A DNA stretch of 64,000 nucleotides from Pseudomonadota bacterium (lineage in GTDB: Bacteria; Pseudomonadota; Gammaproteobacteria; Steroidobacterales; Steroidobacteraceae), in assembly GCA_016720075.1 (NCBI GenBank), contig JADJXW010000005.1:1-64000 (forward strand), read 5' to 3'. The notes beneath the pieces were generated by a model that saw only the letters and a list, made by a program, of their open reading frames with translations, was not told the DNA's origin and made no database searches. The position numbers and the translations under genes were made by a program. This document shows, piece after piece, positions 11,130 to 19,842 of the stretch (position 1 is the stretch's first letter; every line of letters begins with the position of its first letter).

Positions 11130-12688
11130 TCAGCCGCGAGCCATCAGCTCGCGCAGGACACCAATCGTTCCGTGCAGCGAGGCGGATTTCGCCTCGCCCG
11201 TGCCGGAGACTAGCGGCGCGATGGCGGTGGCCATCTTCTTGCCCAGCTCCACCCCCCACTGGTCGAAGGCATTGATGCCCCAGCACACGCTCTGCGTGAA
11301 CACCTCGTGCTCATAGAGCGCCACCAGCGCACCGAGGGCAGCCGGATCGAGCTCCCGGAACATCACGAGGGTGCCAGGCCGATTGCCCACATGCACTTTG
11401 TGGGGGTTCTCAGAATCCTGTCCAAAGGCAAAGGCCTCGGCCTGCGCCAGGCAGTTCGCGATGGCCAGGTTGTGCGCGTTGCTGTCGCCACACGACGACA
11501 GCGCGGGCAGCAGGAAATCGAGCGAGGCGCGCGCGGTGCCCTGGTGCAGCATCTGGAAGAACGAATGCTGTGCGTTGTTGCCCGGCTCGCCCCAGATCAC
11601 CGGTGCTGTCTCGCAGCGCACGGGCGATCCATCCATCCGCACGCGCTTGCCGTTGCTCTCCATGTCCAGCTGCTGCAGGTACGCGGGAAAGCGCGCCAGG
11701 CGGTCGTCGTAGGGCAGCACGGCCAGCGTCGGCAGCTTCAGGAAATTGATGTTCCACACGCCGATGAGGCCCATCAGCGCGGGCAGGTTCTGCTGCCAGG
11801 GGCGGCGACGAAATGCTCGTCCATGGCGGCGCCACCGGCGAGGAAATCCCCGAAACCCTTCGCACCGATGGCGATGGCAAGCGCGAGGCCCACCGCGGAC
11901 CAGAGGGAATACCTGCCGCCAACCCAGTCCCACATGGCGAACCGGTAGTCCGGGTGGATGCCGAAGGCGTCCATGGCCGGTCCGTTCACCGAAACGGCCG
12001 CGAAATGCTGCGGCACCGCCCCTCGCCCAGCGCTGAAGCCAGCCAGCGCTTGGCGGTGCCGGCATTGGTCAGGGTCTCGAGCGTGGTGAAGGTCTTGGAA
12101 CAGACGATGAACAGGGTGCGGCGCGGATTGGCGCCCTTCAGCAGGTCCAGCGAGCCGGCAGCCGTCTATGTTGGACGCGAACACCACACGTGGCGCACCC
12201 GCGCTGAAGTGCCGCAGAGCCTCCACCGCCATGGCTGGGCCAAGGTCCGAACCGCCGATGCCGATGTTCACGACCAGATCGAAAGGCTCTCCGCTGCTGC
12301 CAACTACCTTGCCGCTGCGCACCGCCTCGGCAAAGTCCAGCACACGCCGACGCTCGGGCACCACCAGGTCCGCATGCGGAGCACCCGACCGGCGCAATGC
12401 GGTGTGCAGCACCTGCCGAGATTCGGTGGGATTGGCGATGCCGCCTTCGTACATGGCGCGGATGCGCCCGCGCAGGTCCAATTCATCCGCCATCTTCACC
12501 AGGCAATCGAGCACTGCAGTCGACACCCGTTGCCTGGAAAAATCGGCCACCAGTCCCGCACCAGAAACGGTGAACGTGGCGCTGCGTGCCGGATCGTTGG
12601 CGAATAGCTCGTGGATGGACGGGAGCGCCCCTGCGGCTTGGCGGGAAAGCTCGCCCCAGGCGGAGGTGTCGAGGGCGTCTGTCTTCAT
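11130..12688 (-). CDS. pgi: Glucose-6-phosphate isomerase, frame breaks
   Basis: The first 210 codons are intact from ATG 12688 and include GRIRAMYEGGIANPTESRQV and VVNIGIGGSDLGPAMAVEAL, the sugar-phosphate binding signature of PGI. The frame then slips near 12160 and again near 12020 and 11800. AMWDWVGGRYSLWSAVGLAL matches the second PGI signature. The tail (11130-11700) has VIWGEPGNNAQHSFFQMLHQ, with the conserved His, and WGINAFDQWGVELGK with the catalytic Lys region. About 519 residues in total. The enzyme interconverts glucose-6-P and fructose-6-P, feeding GDP-mannose and UDP-GlcNAc supply. Because pgi is a housekeeping enzyme with all motifs present, I take the breaks as sequencing errors. 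Its location inside the polysaccharide operon fits a role in precursor supply. Confidence 0.9.
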
Positions 12689-12697
12689 GGGCCGATT

Positions 12698-13715
12698 CTA
12701 GCCACGCGCCGCGGCCTGGGTTTGCCGTTTGCGATACAGGTTGAAAGTGTCAACCAACCCGTCCCGCAGCGACACACGGGAACTGAAGCCGGAAAGCTGC
12801 CGAAACTTCCCGGAAGTCAGGCCATAGCGGCCATCATGCCCGGGCCGGTCCGCAACGGACTCCAGCACGCGGGATGTGGGCTCGACCCCGGCCGCCCTGC
12901 AGAGCATCTGCAGCACCTGCAGGTTCGAACACTCCTCGTCTCCCCCCAGGAAGAGCCGGCTGCCGGCGGCGGCGGGCCAGAAACTGTGCAAGTGCCCGAC
13001 ACAGGTCCTGCACATGGATCCAGGAACGCACGTGCTGCCCATCTCCATACACCGGCACGGGCCTGCCCTCCAGCAGTCTCGAGATGGCCAGAGGTATCAG
13101 TTTTTCAGGGTGCTGGCGCGGACCGTAAACATTCGAGCTGTAGGAAATGGAGGCCTGCACGCCGTAGGTGTTACGCCACGCCATGACCAGGTGGTCGGCG
13201 GCGGCCTTGCTGGCCGAATACGGAGACTGGGGCGCGTAGGGTTGCGACTCATCCCGCAGCGGCATCCCTGGGGCCAGCGGCCCAAACACCTCGTCCGTCG
13301 ACACCTGGTGGAAGCGGTGATTCAGTCCGCTGCCCGCACACCATACCTTGCGCGCAGCTTCCAGCAGCGACTTGACGCCGAGCACGTTGCTGCGGACGAA
13401 CACATCCGCGTTCCGGATGGAACGATCCACGTGGGTCTCTGCGGCGAGGTTGACGATGCCATCGAGACCCTCCTCGCGCAGCAGGCCCTCCACCAGCGCC
13501 TGATTGCAGATATCACCCTGGATGAAACGGAACCTGCTGTTGATGCGCAGCTCATCCAGGCTCGAAAGGTCTGCGGCATAGGTGAGCGAGTCGAGCACCA
13601 CAAGCCGCTCGACCAAGCCCTGTTCCAGGCAATGCTCGACGAAGTGCGAACCGATGAAGCCGGCGCCACCGGTTACCAGCAGGCGACGAGTTTGCAGCTC
13701 AGGACTCCGCATCAT
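12698..13715 (-). CDS. rmlB: dTDP-glucose 4,6-dehydratase, one frame break
   Basis: Short-chain dehydrogenase fold: RRLLVTGGAGFIGSHFVEHC (NAD-binding GxxGxxG, about residues 9-28), VNLAAETHVDRSI, the catalytic STDEVFG with Thr-Asp-Glu typical of RmlB, and YSASKAAADHLV with the Tyr-x3-Lys pair. HVRSWIHVQDLCRAL matches the RmlB C-terminal domain. One base shift near 12970 moves the last 90 residues to another frame (TSRVLESVADRPGHDGRYGL, the substrate-side tail); the gene then ends at TAG 12698. The start is ATG 13715 (MMRSPE), after GGGA; an upstream in-frame ATG at 13772 would run into mazF and is less likely. RmlA, RmlC and RmlD are not in the window, so the product may feed another dTDP-sugar or be completed elsewhere. 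Confidence 0.88.
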
Positions 13716-13758
13716 GGATGTTGATTCCCGACGCGGAAGGCCTGAAGACAGCCGATCA

Positions 13759-14101
13759 TCAGGCCGCTTCACCTGCCGCTAGACCCAGGAATACGAAGAT
13801 CGCGCGATTCAGGTTGCGGACCTCCTGCGGACCCAGCGAACCCACTCGCTTGCCGAGCCGCTTGCGTGGCACGGCCGTCAGCTTGTCGACCATGAGGTGA
13901 GATGCTGCCCCCAGCCCACTCCGCGCACCGGTCTGTACGGGTGGACGAAAAAGGGGTGCCGAGGTCGGATCACTCGTCAACGGACAGACAATGACCGAAT
14001 CCGGTACCACTGAAATGATCGTCCTGGACGATGACCGCAGGGCGGAGTTTGCCCGCGTAGGCCGGCCCGCCCGCCACCGTCCAGATTTCGCCACGCTTCA
14101 C
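13759..14101 (-). CDS. mazF: MazF/PemK-family toxin (endoribonuclease), one frame break
   Basis: From GTG 14101 the frame reads KRGEIWTVAGGPAYAGKLRP and AVIVQDDHFSGT, the classic MazF beginning. One extra G near 13993 shifts the frame, after which DSVIVCPLTSD, DKLTAVPRKRLGKRVGSL and the tail NRAIFVFLGLA follow. These are the PemK/MazF core strands with the Arg and Thr/Ser active-site region. Repaired length is 113 residues, normal for the family. The start overlaps the antitoxin stop (GTGA). MazF toxins cut mRNA when the antitoxin is degraded. It lies between rmlB and the fucose genes inside the polysaccharide cluster, where it has no obvious biosynthetic job. Confidence 0.87.
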
Positions 14102-14319
14102 TCGGCATCCCATGCCGAGACCGCATCGACGAATGCCTGTTCGTGCCGGGCGTGTCGGCTGCGGGCCACTGCGCGGGACTGGCGGAACGCTGCCTGCACA
14201 AAGTCCTTCGTGCCGACATCGGGAACCCAGATCTGAACCGGACGAAGTCCCTGCTCGCGCAGTCGTGCGCGATGCATTCGAACCTTGTCTCGTGAGGTGG
14301 TGCTCGTGCCGCCAGCCAT
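14098..14319 (-). CDS. MazE-like antitoxin (DUF3018 family)
   Basis: A 73-residue protein with RLREQGLRPVQIWVPDV, the signature of the DUF3018 antitoxin MazE family, and a basic N-terminus (SRDKVRMHRARL). It neutralises the MazF toxin encoded immediately downstream, with which it overlaps by four bases. GGGAG lies seven bases before the ATG. A 12-base perfect palindrome lies just upstream and is a good candidate for autoregulation. Confidence is high because both the family motif and the toxin neighbour agree. Confidence 0.85.
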   Translation of the reverse strand: MAGGTSTTSRDKVRMHRARLREQGLRPVQIWVPDVGTKDFVQAAFRQSRAVARSRHARHEQAFVDAVSAWDAE

Positions 14320-14335
14320 TGAAATCTCCCGGGTA

Positions 14336-14347
14336 GTTACATGTAAC
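14336..14347. promoter_or_regulatory. Palindrome upstream of mazEF, candidate autoregulatory operator
   Basis: GTTACATGTAAC is a perfect 12-base palindrome ending 17 bases upstream of the mazE ATG, directly before its ribosome binding site. Toxin-antitoxin operons are usually repressed by their own antitoxin complex at such palindromes. The assignment is inference from position. Confidence 0.5.
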
Positions 14348-14389
14348 CTACCACGGCGAGGATCAAGCGTCGACGGCCGAATCTGCCGC

Positions 14390-14470
14390 TTAGACTTGGT
14401 AATACTCTCGATACCAGTCGACGAAGGCCTTCACGCCCTCTTCCACCGTGGTGGCCGGCTTGTACCCGAC
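14390..14470 (-). pseudogene. Remnant of a second epimerase 3' end (direct repeat copy B)
   Basis: This 81-base piece encodes VGYKPATTVEEGVKAFVDWY plus REYYQV and a TAA stop. That is the last 26 residues of a UDP-glucuronate 4-epimerase-type protein. The same end occurs in the intact epimerase gene at 16586-16666 (24 of 26 residues and 69 of 81 bases identical, with a shared 30-base core at 14435-14464). Nothing upstream in this copy encodes the rest of the protein: fcl ends 19 bases away. It therefore looks like the left-over tail of a second epimerase gene, or a recombination scar. The differences lie mostly at third codon positions, so the copies diverged as coding sequence. Confidence 0.8.
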
Positions 14471-14489
14471 GCTTCCGGAATGGGGGCAG

Positions 14490-15428
14490 CTATTTCGGTG
14501 GCGATATGCCGGATTGGCGATACCAGCGCAGCGTCGCGTCGATCCCTTCCTGCAGCGCAATCCGCGGACTCCATCCCAGGCCGGCAATACGCGACACATC
14601 CAGCAGCTTGCGGGGCGTGCCATCGGGCCGGGAAGCATCAAAGCGCAGCGCCCCGCGATAGCCGGCGGCTTCGGCCACCATCCCGGCCAGTTCGGCGATG
14701 GAAACATCCTGCCCCCAGCCCACATTCACCGGCGCGGCGTCGCTGTAGGCATTCATGAGGAACACGCAGGCGTCCGCCAGGTCATCCACGTGCAGGAACT
14801 CGCGGCGAGGCGTGCCGGTGCCCCAGATCTCCACTTCCGTCGCCCCGCCATCAACGGCTTCCACGAACTTGCGGATCAGCGCCGGCAGCACATGCGATCC
14901 GGCCAGATCGAAGTTGTCCCCCGGGCCATATAGATTGGTGGGCATCGCGCAGATGGCATCGAAGCCGTACTGCTTGCGGTAGGCCTGACAGGTCTTCAGC
15001 CCCGCGATCTTGGCGATGGCATACCACTCGTTCGTGGGCTCCAGCGGGCCTGTAAGCAGGCAATCCTCGCGCATGGGTTGTGGCGCCAGCTTGGGGTAGA
15101 TGCAGCTCGACCCCAGGAACAGCAGCTTCTTCACGCCGCTGCGCCACGCCGCGTCGATGACATTGGACTGGATGACCAGGTTTTCGTGGATGAACTCGGC
15201 CGGCCGGGTGTCGTTGGCCAGGATGCCGCCCACGCGGGCGGCCGCCAGATACACCTGGTCGGGGCGCTCCCGTTCGAAGAAGTCGAGCACGGCAGCCTGG
15301 TCAGTGAGATCCAGCTCCTGGCGCGTGCGAAGCAGCAGATCGGCGCCCGCTTCCCGCGCCAGTCGCCGCACGATCGCCGACCCCACCAGACCGCGGTGGC
15401 CGGCCACGAATATCCGTGCGGCGGGCAT
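14490..15428 (-). CDS. fcl: GDP-L-fucose synthase
   Basis: 312 residues, intact. It begins PAARIFVAGHRGLVGSAIVR with the NADP-binding GxxGxxG. It has FLGSSCIYP (catalytic Ser) and NEWYAIAKIAGLK (catalytic Tyr-x3-Lys), plus MPTNLYGPGDNFD, specific to Fcl. It performs the epimerase-reductase step from GDP-4-keto-6-deoxymannose to GDP-L-fucose. The start ATG 15428 overlaps the gmd stop as TAATG, so the pair is translationally coupled. The frame remains open upstream of this ATG, but only as gmd in another frame. Confidence 0.93.
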   Translation of the reverse strand: MPAARIFVAGHRGLVGSAIVRRLAREAGADLLLRTRQELDLTDQAAVLDFFERERPDQVYLAAARVGGILANDTRPAEFIHENLVIQSNVIDAAWRSGVKKLLFLGSSCIYPKLAPQPMREDCLLTGPLEPTNEWYAIAKIAGLKTCQAYRKQYGFDAICAMPTNLYGPGDNFDLAGSHVLPALIRKFVEAVDGGATEVEIWGTGTPRREFLHVDDLADACVFLMNAYSDAAPVNVGWGQDVSIAELAGMVAEAAGYRGALRFDASRPDGTPRKLLDVSRIAGLGWSPRIALQEGIDATLRWYRQSGISPPK

Positions 15429-16511
15429 TACTCCGAGTACCGGTAGGTCCTGAAGCCTTCGCGCGCCACCACGGCATCGCGCCGGGCGATGTCCAGGTCG
15501 TTGGCGACCATCTCGCGCACCAGCTCGCCGAAGCTGCACTCGGGCTTCCAGCCCAGCTTCGCGCGGGCCTTCGACGGGTCTCCCAGCAGGGTTTCAACTT
15601 CCGTTGGCCGGAAATAGCGCGGATCCACCCGCACGATGGTGCGCCCGCTCTTCGTGTCCACGCCCTGCTCGTCCAGGCCCTGGCCGCGCCATTCAACGCG
15701 CATGCCCAGTTCCGCGCCCGCCGCCACCACGAAGTCGCGCACCGAATGCTGTTCGCCGGTGGCGATCACGAAATCCTCGGCCACTTCCTGCTGCAGCATC
15801 AGCCACTGCGCCCGGACGAAATCCCGCGCGTGGCCCCAGTCGCGCAGCGAGTCGAGGTTGCCCAGGTACAGGCTGCTCCATGCCTTCGGCAATGCGCGCC
15901 AGGCCGCGCGTGATCTTGCGCGTGACGAAGGTTTCGCCGCGAACCGGGGATTCATGGTTGAACAGGATACCGCTGCACGCGTACAGCCCATAGGCCTCGC
16001 GGTAGTTCACGGTGATCCAGTGGCCGTAGACCTTGGCCGCGCCATAGGGCGAACGCGGGTAGAACGGCGTGGTTTCCGCTGCGGGAATCTCCTGCACCAG
16101 GCCGAACATTTCGGAGGTGGAGGCCTGGTAGAAGCGCGTCTTGGCCGACAGCCCCAGGATGCGGATGGATTCGAGCAGCCGCAGCGGGCCGATGGCGTCG
16201 GCGTTGGCCGTGTACTCGGGCGTCTCGAAGGACACCGCCACATGGCTCTGCGCGGCAAGGTTGTAGATCTCGTCCGGCTGGACCTGCTGGATGATGCGGA
16301 TCAGGTTGGTGGCGTCGGTCAGGTCGCCGTAGTGCAGGTGCATGCGCACATTGCGCTCGTGCGGGTCCTGGTACAGGTGGTCGATGCGATCGGTGTTGAA
16401 CGAGGAGGAGCGGCGCTTGATGCCATGCACCTCGTAGCCCTTCTCGAGCAGCAGTTCGGCCAGATACGAGCCGTCCTGGCCGGTAATGCCGGTAATCAGA
16501 GCCTTTTTCAT
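15428..16511 (-). CDS. gmd: GDP-mannose 4,6-dehydratase, one frame break
   Basis: It begins KKALITGITGQDGSYLAELL with the NADP-binding glycine motif. GIKRRSSSFNTDRIDHLY is diagnostic for Gmd, STSEMFG carries the catalytic Thr/Glu-type residues, and YGAAKVYGHW the Tyr-x3-Lys pair. One frame break near 15890 separates the N-terminal 210 codons from the tail GNLDSLRDWGHARDFVRAQW and YFRPTEVETLLGDPSKAR, also Gmd hallmarks. Repaired length is about 360 residues. It supplies the substrate of Fcl. The pair is flanked on both sides by epimerase 3' ends, suggesting it moved in as a cassette. Confidence 0.92.
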
Positions 16512-16585
16512 CGGGGCGGACCAGACCTGGCAGCGGAAAGGCCGCAGTCTGGCGCCGCAGATGTCGGTCCTGTTACGGACCCTGC

Positions 16586-16666
16586 TCAGACCCGGTAGTA
16601 CTCCCGGTACCAGTCCACGAACGCCTTGATGCCCTCTTCCACCGTGGTGGCCGGCTTGTAGCCCAC
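16586..16666 (-). repeat. Direct repeat copy A (epimerase 3' end) flanking gmd-fcl
   Basis: The last 81 bases of the intact epimerase gene, repeated in the same orientation at 14390-14470 with 69 of 81 bases identical. The longest exact match is 30 bases (16631-16660 and 14435-14464). The two copies bracket gmd and fcl exactly. Confidence 0.8.
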
Positions 16667-17595
16667 ATCGCGGACCAGATCTTCTCCGTCCGCGAACGTA
16701 TCCGGGCACATCGCCGAGCTGCAGCGGCAGCATGTTCTTCTCGGCTTTCTTCCCGAGGCACTTCTCGAGCGTCTCGATGTAGTGCGAGAGGTCCACCGGC
16801 TTGTTGTTGCCGATGTTGTAGACCCGGTACGGCGCGCTGCTGGTGGCGGGGTCCGGGTTGTTGCTGTCCCAATTCGGGTCCGGGCGTGGCGATGCGATCG
16901 AGCGAGCGCACCACGCCCTCGGCGATGTCTTCCACGAACGTGAAATCGCGCTTGTGGTGCCCGTGGTTGAACACGTCGATGGGCTTGCCCGCCATGATGT
17001 TCTTCGTGAACAGGAACAGCGCCATGTCGGGCCGGCCCCAGGGGCCGTACACCGTGAAGAACCGCAGGCCCGTGACCGGCAGCCTGAACAGCGCCGCATA
17101 GGTGTGGGCCATCAGCTCGTTGGCGCGCTTGGTGGCGGCGTAAAAACTCAACGGGTGCGTGGCGGCCTGATGCACCGAGAACGGCATGCTCGTAGTGGAG
17201 CCATACACCGAACTGGTGGATGCATAGACCAGGTGCTGCACGCCATTGTGACGGCAGCCTTCCAGCACATTCAGTGTGCCGGTGATGTTGCTGTCCACGT
17301 AGGCCTGGGGATTCTCCAGCGAATAGCGCACGCCGGCCTGCGCGGCCAGGTGCACCACTCGCTCGAAGCGTTCGGCCTTGAACAGCGCGGCCATGCCGGC
17401 CGCATCAGCCAGATCCAGCTTGGTAAAGCGAAAGCCCGCGCGCGGCGTAAGGCGCGCCAGCCGCGCCTCCTTCAGTTTCGGATCGTAATAGGCATTGAGG
17501 TTGTCGAGGCCGACCACCTCATCGCCACGATCCAGCAGCTTGCGGGCAACCGTGGAACCGATGAATCCCGCGGCGCCGGTGACAAGTACTTTCAC
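16586..17595 (-). CDS. UDP-glucuronate 4-epimerase-type NAD-dependent epimerase, frame breaks
   Basis: About 336 residues. It starts KVLVTGAAGFIGSTVARKLL (NAD-binding motif), then VGLDNLNAYYDPKLKEARL, a stretch typical of UDP-glucuronate epimerases (Cap1J/LpsL/WbpP relatives). STSSVYGS and YAATKRANELMAH give the catalytic Ser and Tyr-x3-Lys. Two single-base shifts near 16860 and 16690 break the last third. The C-terminal VGYKPATTVEEGIKAFVDWY, ending REYYRV and TGA, is recovered at 16586. The likely reaction is UDP-GlcA to UDP-GalA; a HexNAcA epimerase activity is also possible given the TviB-type neighbour upstream. Only nine bases separate it from that gene. Confidence 0.87.
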
Positions 17596-17604
17596 TGCCC
17601 GCCC

Positions 17605-18882
17605 TTACAGCCGGCCGTCGGTCTGGCCGCGCTTGAACACATGCTTGATATCGTAGATGACGCTCTTGGGCTTGAGCAGCTTGCGCACGCCGCGCACCCC
17701 CAGCTCCTTGAACTGGTTGTGCGCCACGGCCATCACGGCGCCATCGTATTTCGTGCGTCCCAGCTTGCGCATCGGCGCCACGCCGTACTCGTGCTTGGCT
17801 TCTTTCACGTCGATCCAGGGATCGAAAACGTCCACCTTGGCGCCATATTTCTCCAGCTCTCGAATGATGTCGATCACCTTCGAGTTGCGCAGGTCCGGGC
17901 AGTTTTCCTTGAACGTGAGCCCCAGCACCAGGATGCGGGCGCCCTTCACATGAATGCGCTTGCTGGTCAGCAGCTTCACGATCTCACCTGCCACGTACAG
18001 CGACATGTTGTCGTTGAGACGTCGACCGGCCAGGATCATCTCGGGGTTGTAGCCGATCTCCTGCGCCTTGTGAGTAAGGTAATAGGGATCAACGCCGATG
18101 CAATGCCCACCCACCAGGCCCGGCCGGAACGGCAGGAAGTTCCACTTGGTGCCCGCGGCGATCAGCACCTCCTCGGTGTCGATGCCGAGGCGATTGAAGA
18201 TCAGCGCCAGCTCGTTGATCAGCGCGATGTTCACGTCGCGCTGCGTGTTCTCGATCACCTTGGCCGCCTCGGCCACCTTGAGGCTCGAGGCCTTGTGCGT
18301 GCCCGCCGTGATGATGCTGCGGTACAGCTCGTCGACGAAATCCGCCACTTCAGGCGTTGAACCGGAGGTCACCTTCTTGATGGTGGGCAGCCGGTGCTGC
18401 TTGTCGCCCGGATTGATGCGCTCGGGGCTGTAGCCGGCGAAGAAGTCCCTGTTGAACTTCAGGCCCGACACCTGCTCGAGGATTGGAATGCAGATTTCTT
18501 CGGTGCAACCGGGATACACCGTCGATTCGTAAATGACGATGTCGCCCTTCTTGAGCACGGTGCCCAGTGAGGCACTGGCCTTTTCCAGCGGCGTGAGGTC
18601 GGGCCGCTTGTAGTTATCGATGGGCGTGGGCACGGTGACGATGAACACGTTGCAGCGCCTGAGGTCCTTCACGTCGGCCGTGAAGGTGAGGTGCGTGGCG
18701 CTCTTGAGCTCCTTGCGGTCCACCTCGAGCGTGCTGTCCTTGCCGGCGGCCAGCTCCTTGATGCGGGGAACCTTCAGGTCGAAGCCCGTGGTCTTGAACT
18801 TCCGGCCGAACTCCACAGCCAGCGGCAGACCCACATAGCCCAGGCCGACCACGCCGATCCGGCTCTTGCGCAGATTGAACAT
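17605..18882 (-). CDS. tviB: UDP-N-acetyl-hexosamine 6-dehydrogenase (TviB/WbpO-type nucleotide sugar dehydrogenase)
   Basis: 425 residues, intact. The NAD-binding GVVGLGYVGLPLA sits at residues 10-22. VTVPTPID is the conserved central strand, YSPERINPGD at 151-160 is typical of the TviB/WbpO branch, and GGHCIGVDPYYLT places the catalytic cysteine at 261. The enzyme oxidises C6 of UDP-GlcNAc or UDP-GalNAc to the uronate with two NAD+. Length and the YSPERINPG motif separate it from ordinary UDP-glucose dehydrogenases (Ugd). It is the first gene of the cluster in transcription order. Together with the downstream epimerase and AsnB-like genes it suggests amidated aminouronic acids in the polymer (inference). 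Confidence 0.9.
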   Translation of the reverse strand: MFNLRKSRIGVVGLGYVGLPLAVEFGRKFKTTGFDLKVPRIKELAAGKDSTLEVDRKELKSATHLTFTADVKDLRRCNVFIVTVPTPIDNYKRPDLTPLEKASASLGTVLKKGDIVIYESTVYPGCTEEICIPILEQVSGLKFNRDFFAGYSPERINPGDKQHRLPTIKKVTSGSTPEVADFVDELYRSIITAGTHKASSLKVAEAAKVIENTQRDVNIALINELALIFNRLGIDTEEVLIAAGTKWNFLPFRPGLVGGHCIGVDPYYLTHKAQEIGYNPEMILAGRRLNDNMSLYVAGEIVKLLTSKRIHVKGARILVLGLTFKENCPDLRNSKVIDIIRELEKYGAKVDVFDPWIDVKEAKHEYGVAPMRKLGRTKYDGAVMAVAHNQFKELGVRGVRKLLKPKSVIYDIKHVFKRGQTDGRL

Positions 18883-18910
18883 TCCCGATCCTCTTACGTA
18901 ATTCCCGGCA

Positions 18911-19627
18911 TTATTGCCAGAGGGCCTTGCCGCCGCTGGCTTTGTTTATCAGTTTCATCATTTCTTCATGGGCCTGCCGCTCCTCCGCGCTGGCCTCGAC
19001 CACCCGCAGTGGCACGGAAATCACCGGATTGCCGACCGACGTCACGGACTTCGCGGGCTTGGCCACCCTCACCGCCTCATCCAGCGCCAGCGCGCTCTGC
19101 CCGCCCGTCATGGCCAGGTACACATCGAGCAGGATGCGGGCATCGAGCAGCGCGCCATGCAGCTGGCGGTGCGAGTTGTCGATGCTGTAGCGCTTGCACA
19201 GCGCATCGAGGCCGTTGCGCTGGCCGGGATGCATCTCGCGGGCGAGCGCCAGCGTATCGAGCACGCCACAGCGCGCGCGGACCTTGATGGGCTCGGCGCT
19301 GGTCGATCCGGCCCAGCGCGAAAGCTCGGCATCGAGGAAGGCGAGGTCGAACGGCGCGTTGTGGATGACCAGCTCCGCGCCGTCGATGAACTCCAGCAGC
19401 CTGTCGGCCACCTCGCGGAACTTCGGCTTGTCGGCCAGCTTCGCCAGCGTCATGCCGTGCACGGCCGCGGCCCCGGCGTCGATCTCGCGTTCGGGGTTCA
19501 GGTATTCATGGAAATGCCGGCCCGTGGCGCGGCGGTTCACCACCTCGACGCAGCCGATCTCGATGATGCGATGACCGAGGTGCGGTTCGAGGCCCGTGGT
19601 TTCCGTGTCGAGTACGACCTGTCTCAA
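18911..19627 (-). CDS. dnaQ: DNA polymerase III epsilon subunit (3'-5' proofreading exonuclease)
   Basis: 238 residues starting at TTG 19627, chosen because the protein then begins LRQVVLDTETTGLEPHLGH as in other DnaQ proteins and AAGGGAG lies just before. The DEDDh exonuclease sites are VLDTETTG (Exo I), IHNAPFDLAFLDAE (Exo II) and LHGALLDARILLDVYLAM with its His/Asp pair (Exo III). The C-terminal part after about residue 190, which binds the polymerase alpha subunit, is present. It lies beside rnhA, as in most gammaproteobacteria, but on the same strand as rnhA as in pseudomonads and xanthomonads. No frame break. Confidence 0.93.
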   Translation of the reverse strand: MRQVVLDTETTGLEPHLGHRIIEIGCVEVVNRRATGRHFHEYLNPEREIDAGAAAVHGMTLAKLADKPKFREVADRLLEFIDGAELVIHNAPFDLAFLDAELSRWAGSTSAEPIKVRARCGVLDTLALAREMHPGQRNGLDALCKRYSIDNSHRQLHGALLDARILLDVYLAMTGGQSALALDEAVRVAKPAKSVTSVGNPVISVPLRVVEASAEERQAHEEMMKLINKASGGKALWQ

Positions 19628-19668
19628 GACTCCCTTCGCGCGGATCTTACCGCAGGGGGTGGGGTTGT

Positions 19669-19842
19669 TCAAGGGGTCATCGGCCGCGGGCGGCGACCAG
19701 CAGAACGCGGGACAGCTCCGGGCGGCGGCGTCGTGACGCAGCCACGGCTGGTGCGCCACGCCGCCCGCCGCGCCAGCTCTTCCCCCAGGGCGTGCGGCGG
19801 GACCTGAACGTCCTGGCTGTCCTGCAATTGAAAGTCGTTCAT
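19669..19842 (-). CDS. Small open frame between rnhA and dnaQ, doubtful
   Basis: A 57-codon frame starting at an ATG that overlaps the rnhA stop (ATGA) and reading NDFQLQDSQDVQVPPHALGE before a basic, Pro-rich tail. I do not recognise it. The 4-base overlap suggests coupling, and the first 25 residues have ordinary composition, but the tail looks like random GC-rich sequence. It could equally be a non-coding spacer; the 212-base gap between rnhA and dnaQ holds nothing else I can see. Confidence 0.2.
   Translation of the reverse strand: MNDFQLQDSQDVQVPPHALGEELARRAAWRTSRGCVTTPPPGAVPRSAGRRPRPMTP

Noticed and set aside
11130..12688. pgi as a pseudogene
   Set aside because: All signatures are present over the full length and the breaks are single-base shifts like those in essential genes nearby.
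14098..14319. MazE-like frame as a shadow of nothing
   Set aside because: Rejected as an alternative because the DUF3018 motif, the toxin overlap and the ribosome binding site all support a real gene.
15693..17099. Apparent epimerase-Gmd fusion frame of 468 residues
   Set aside because: The frame enters from a shifted epimerase tail and runs through the 75-base gap; both proteins have their own proper start and stop in repaired frames.
16843..18360. 505-codon plus-strand frame opposite the epimerase and tviB
   Set aside because: Covers parts of two well-identified genes on the other strand and shows no domain.
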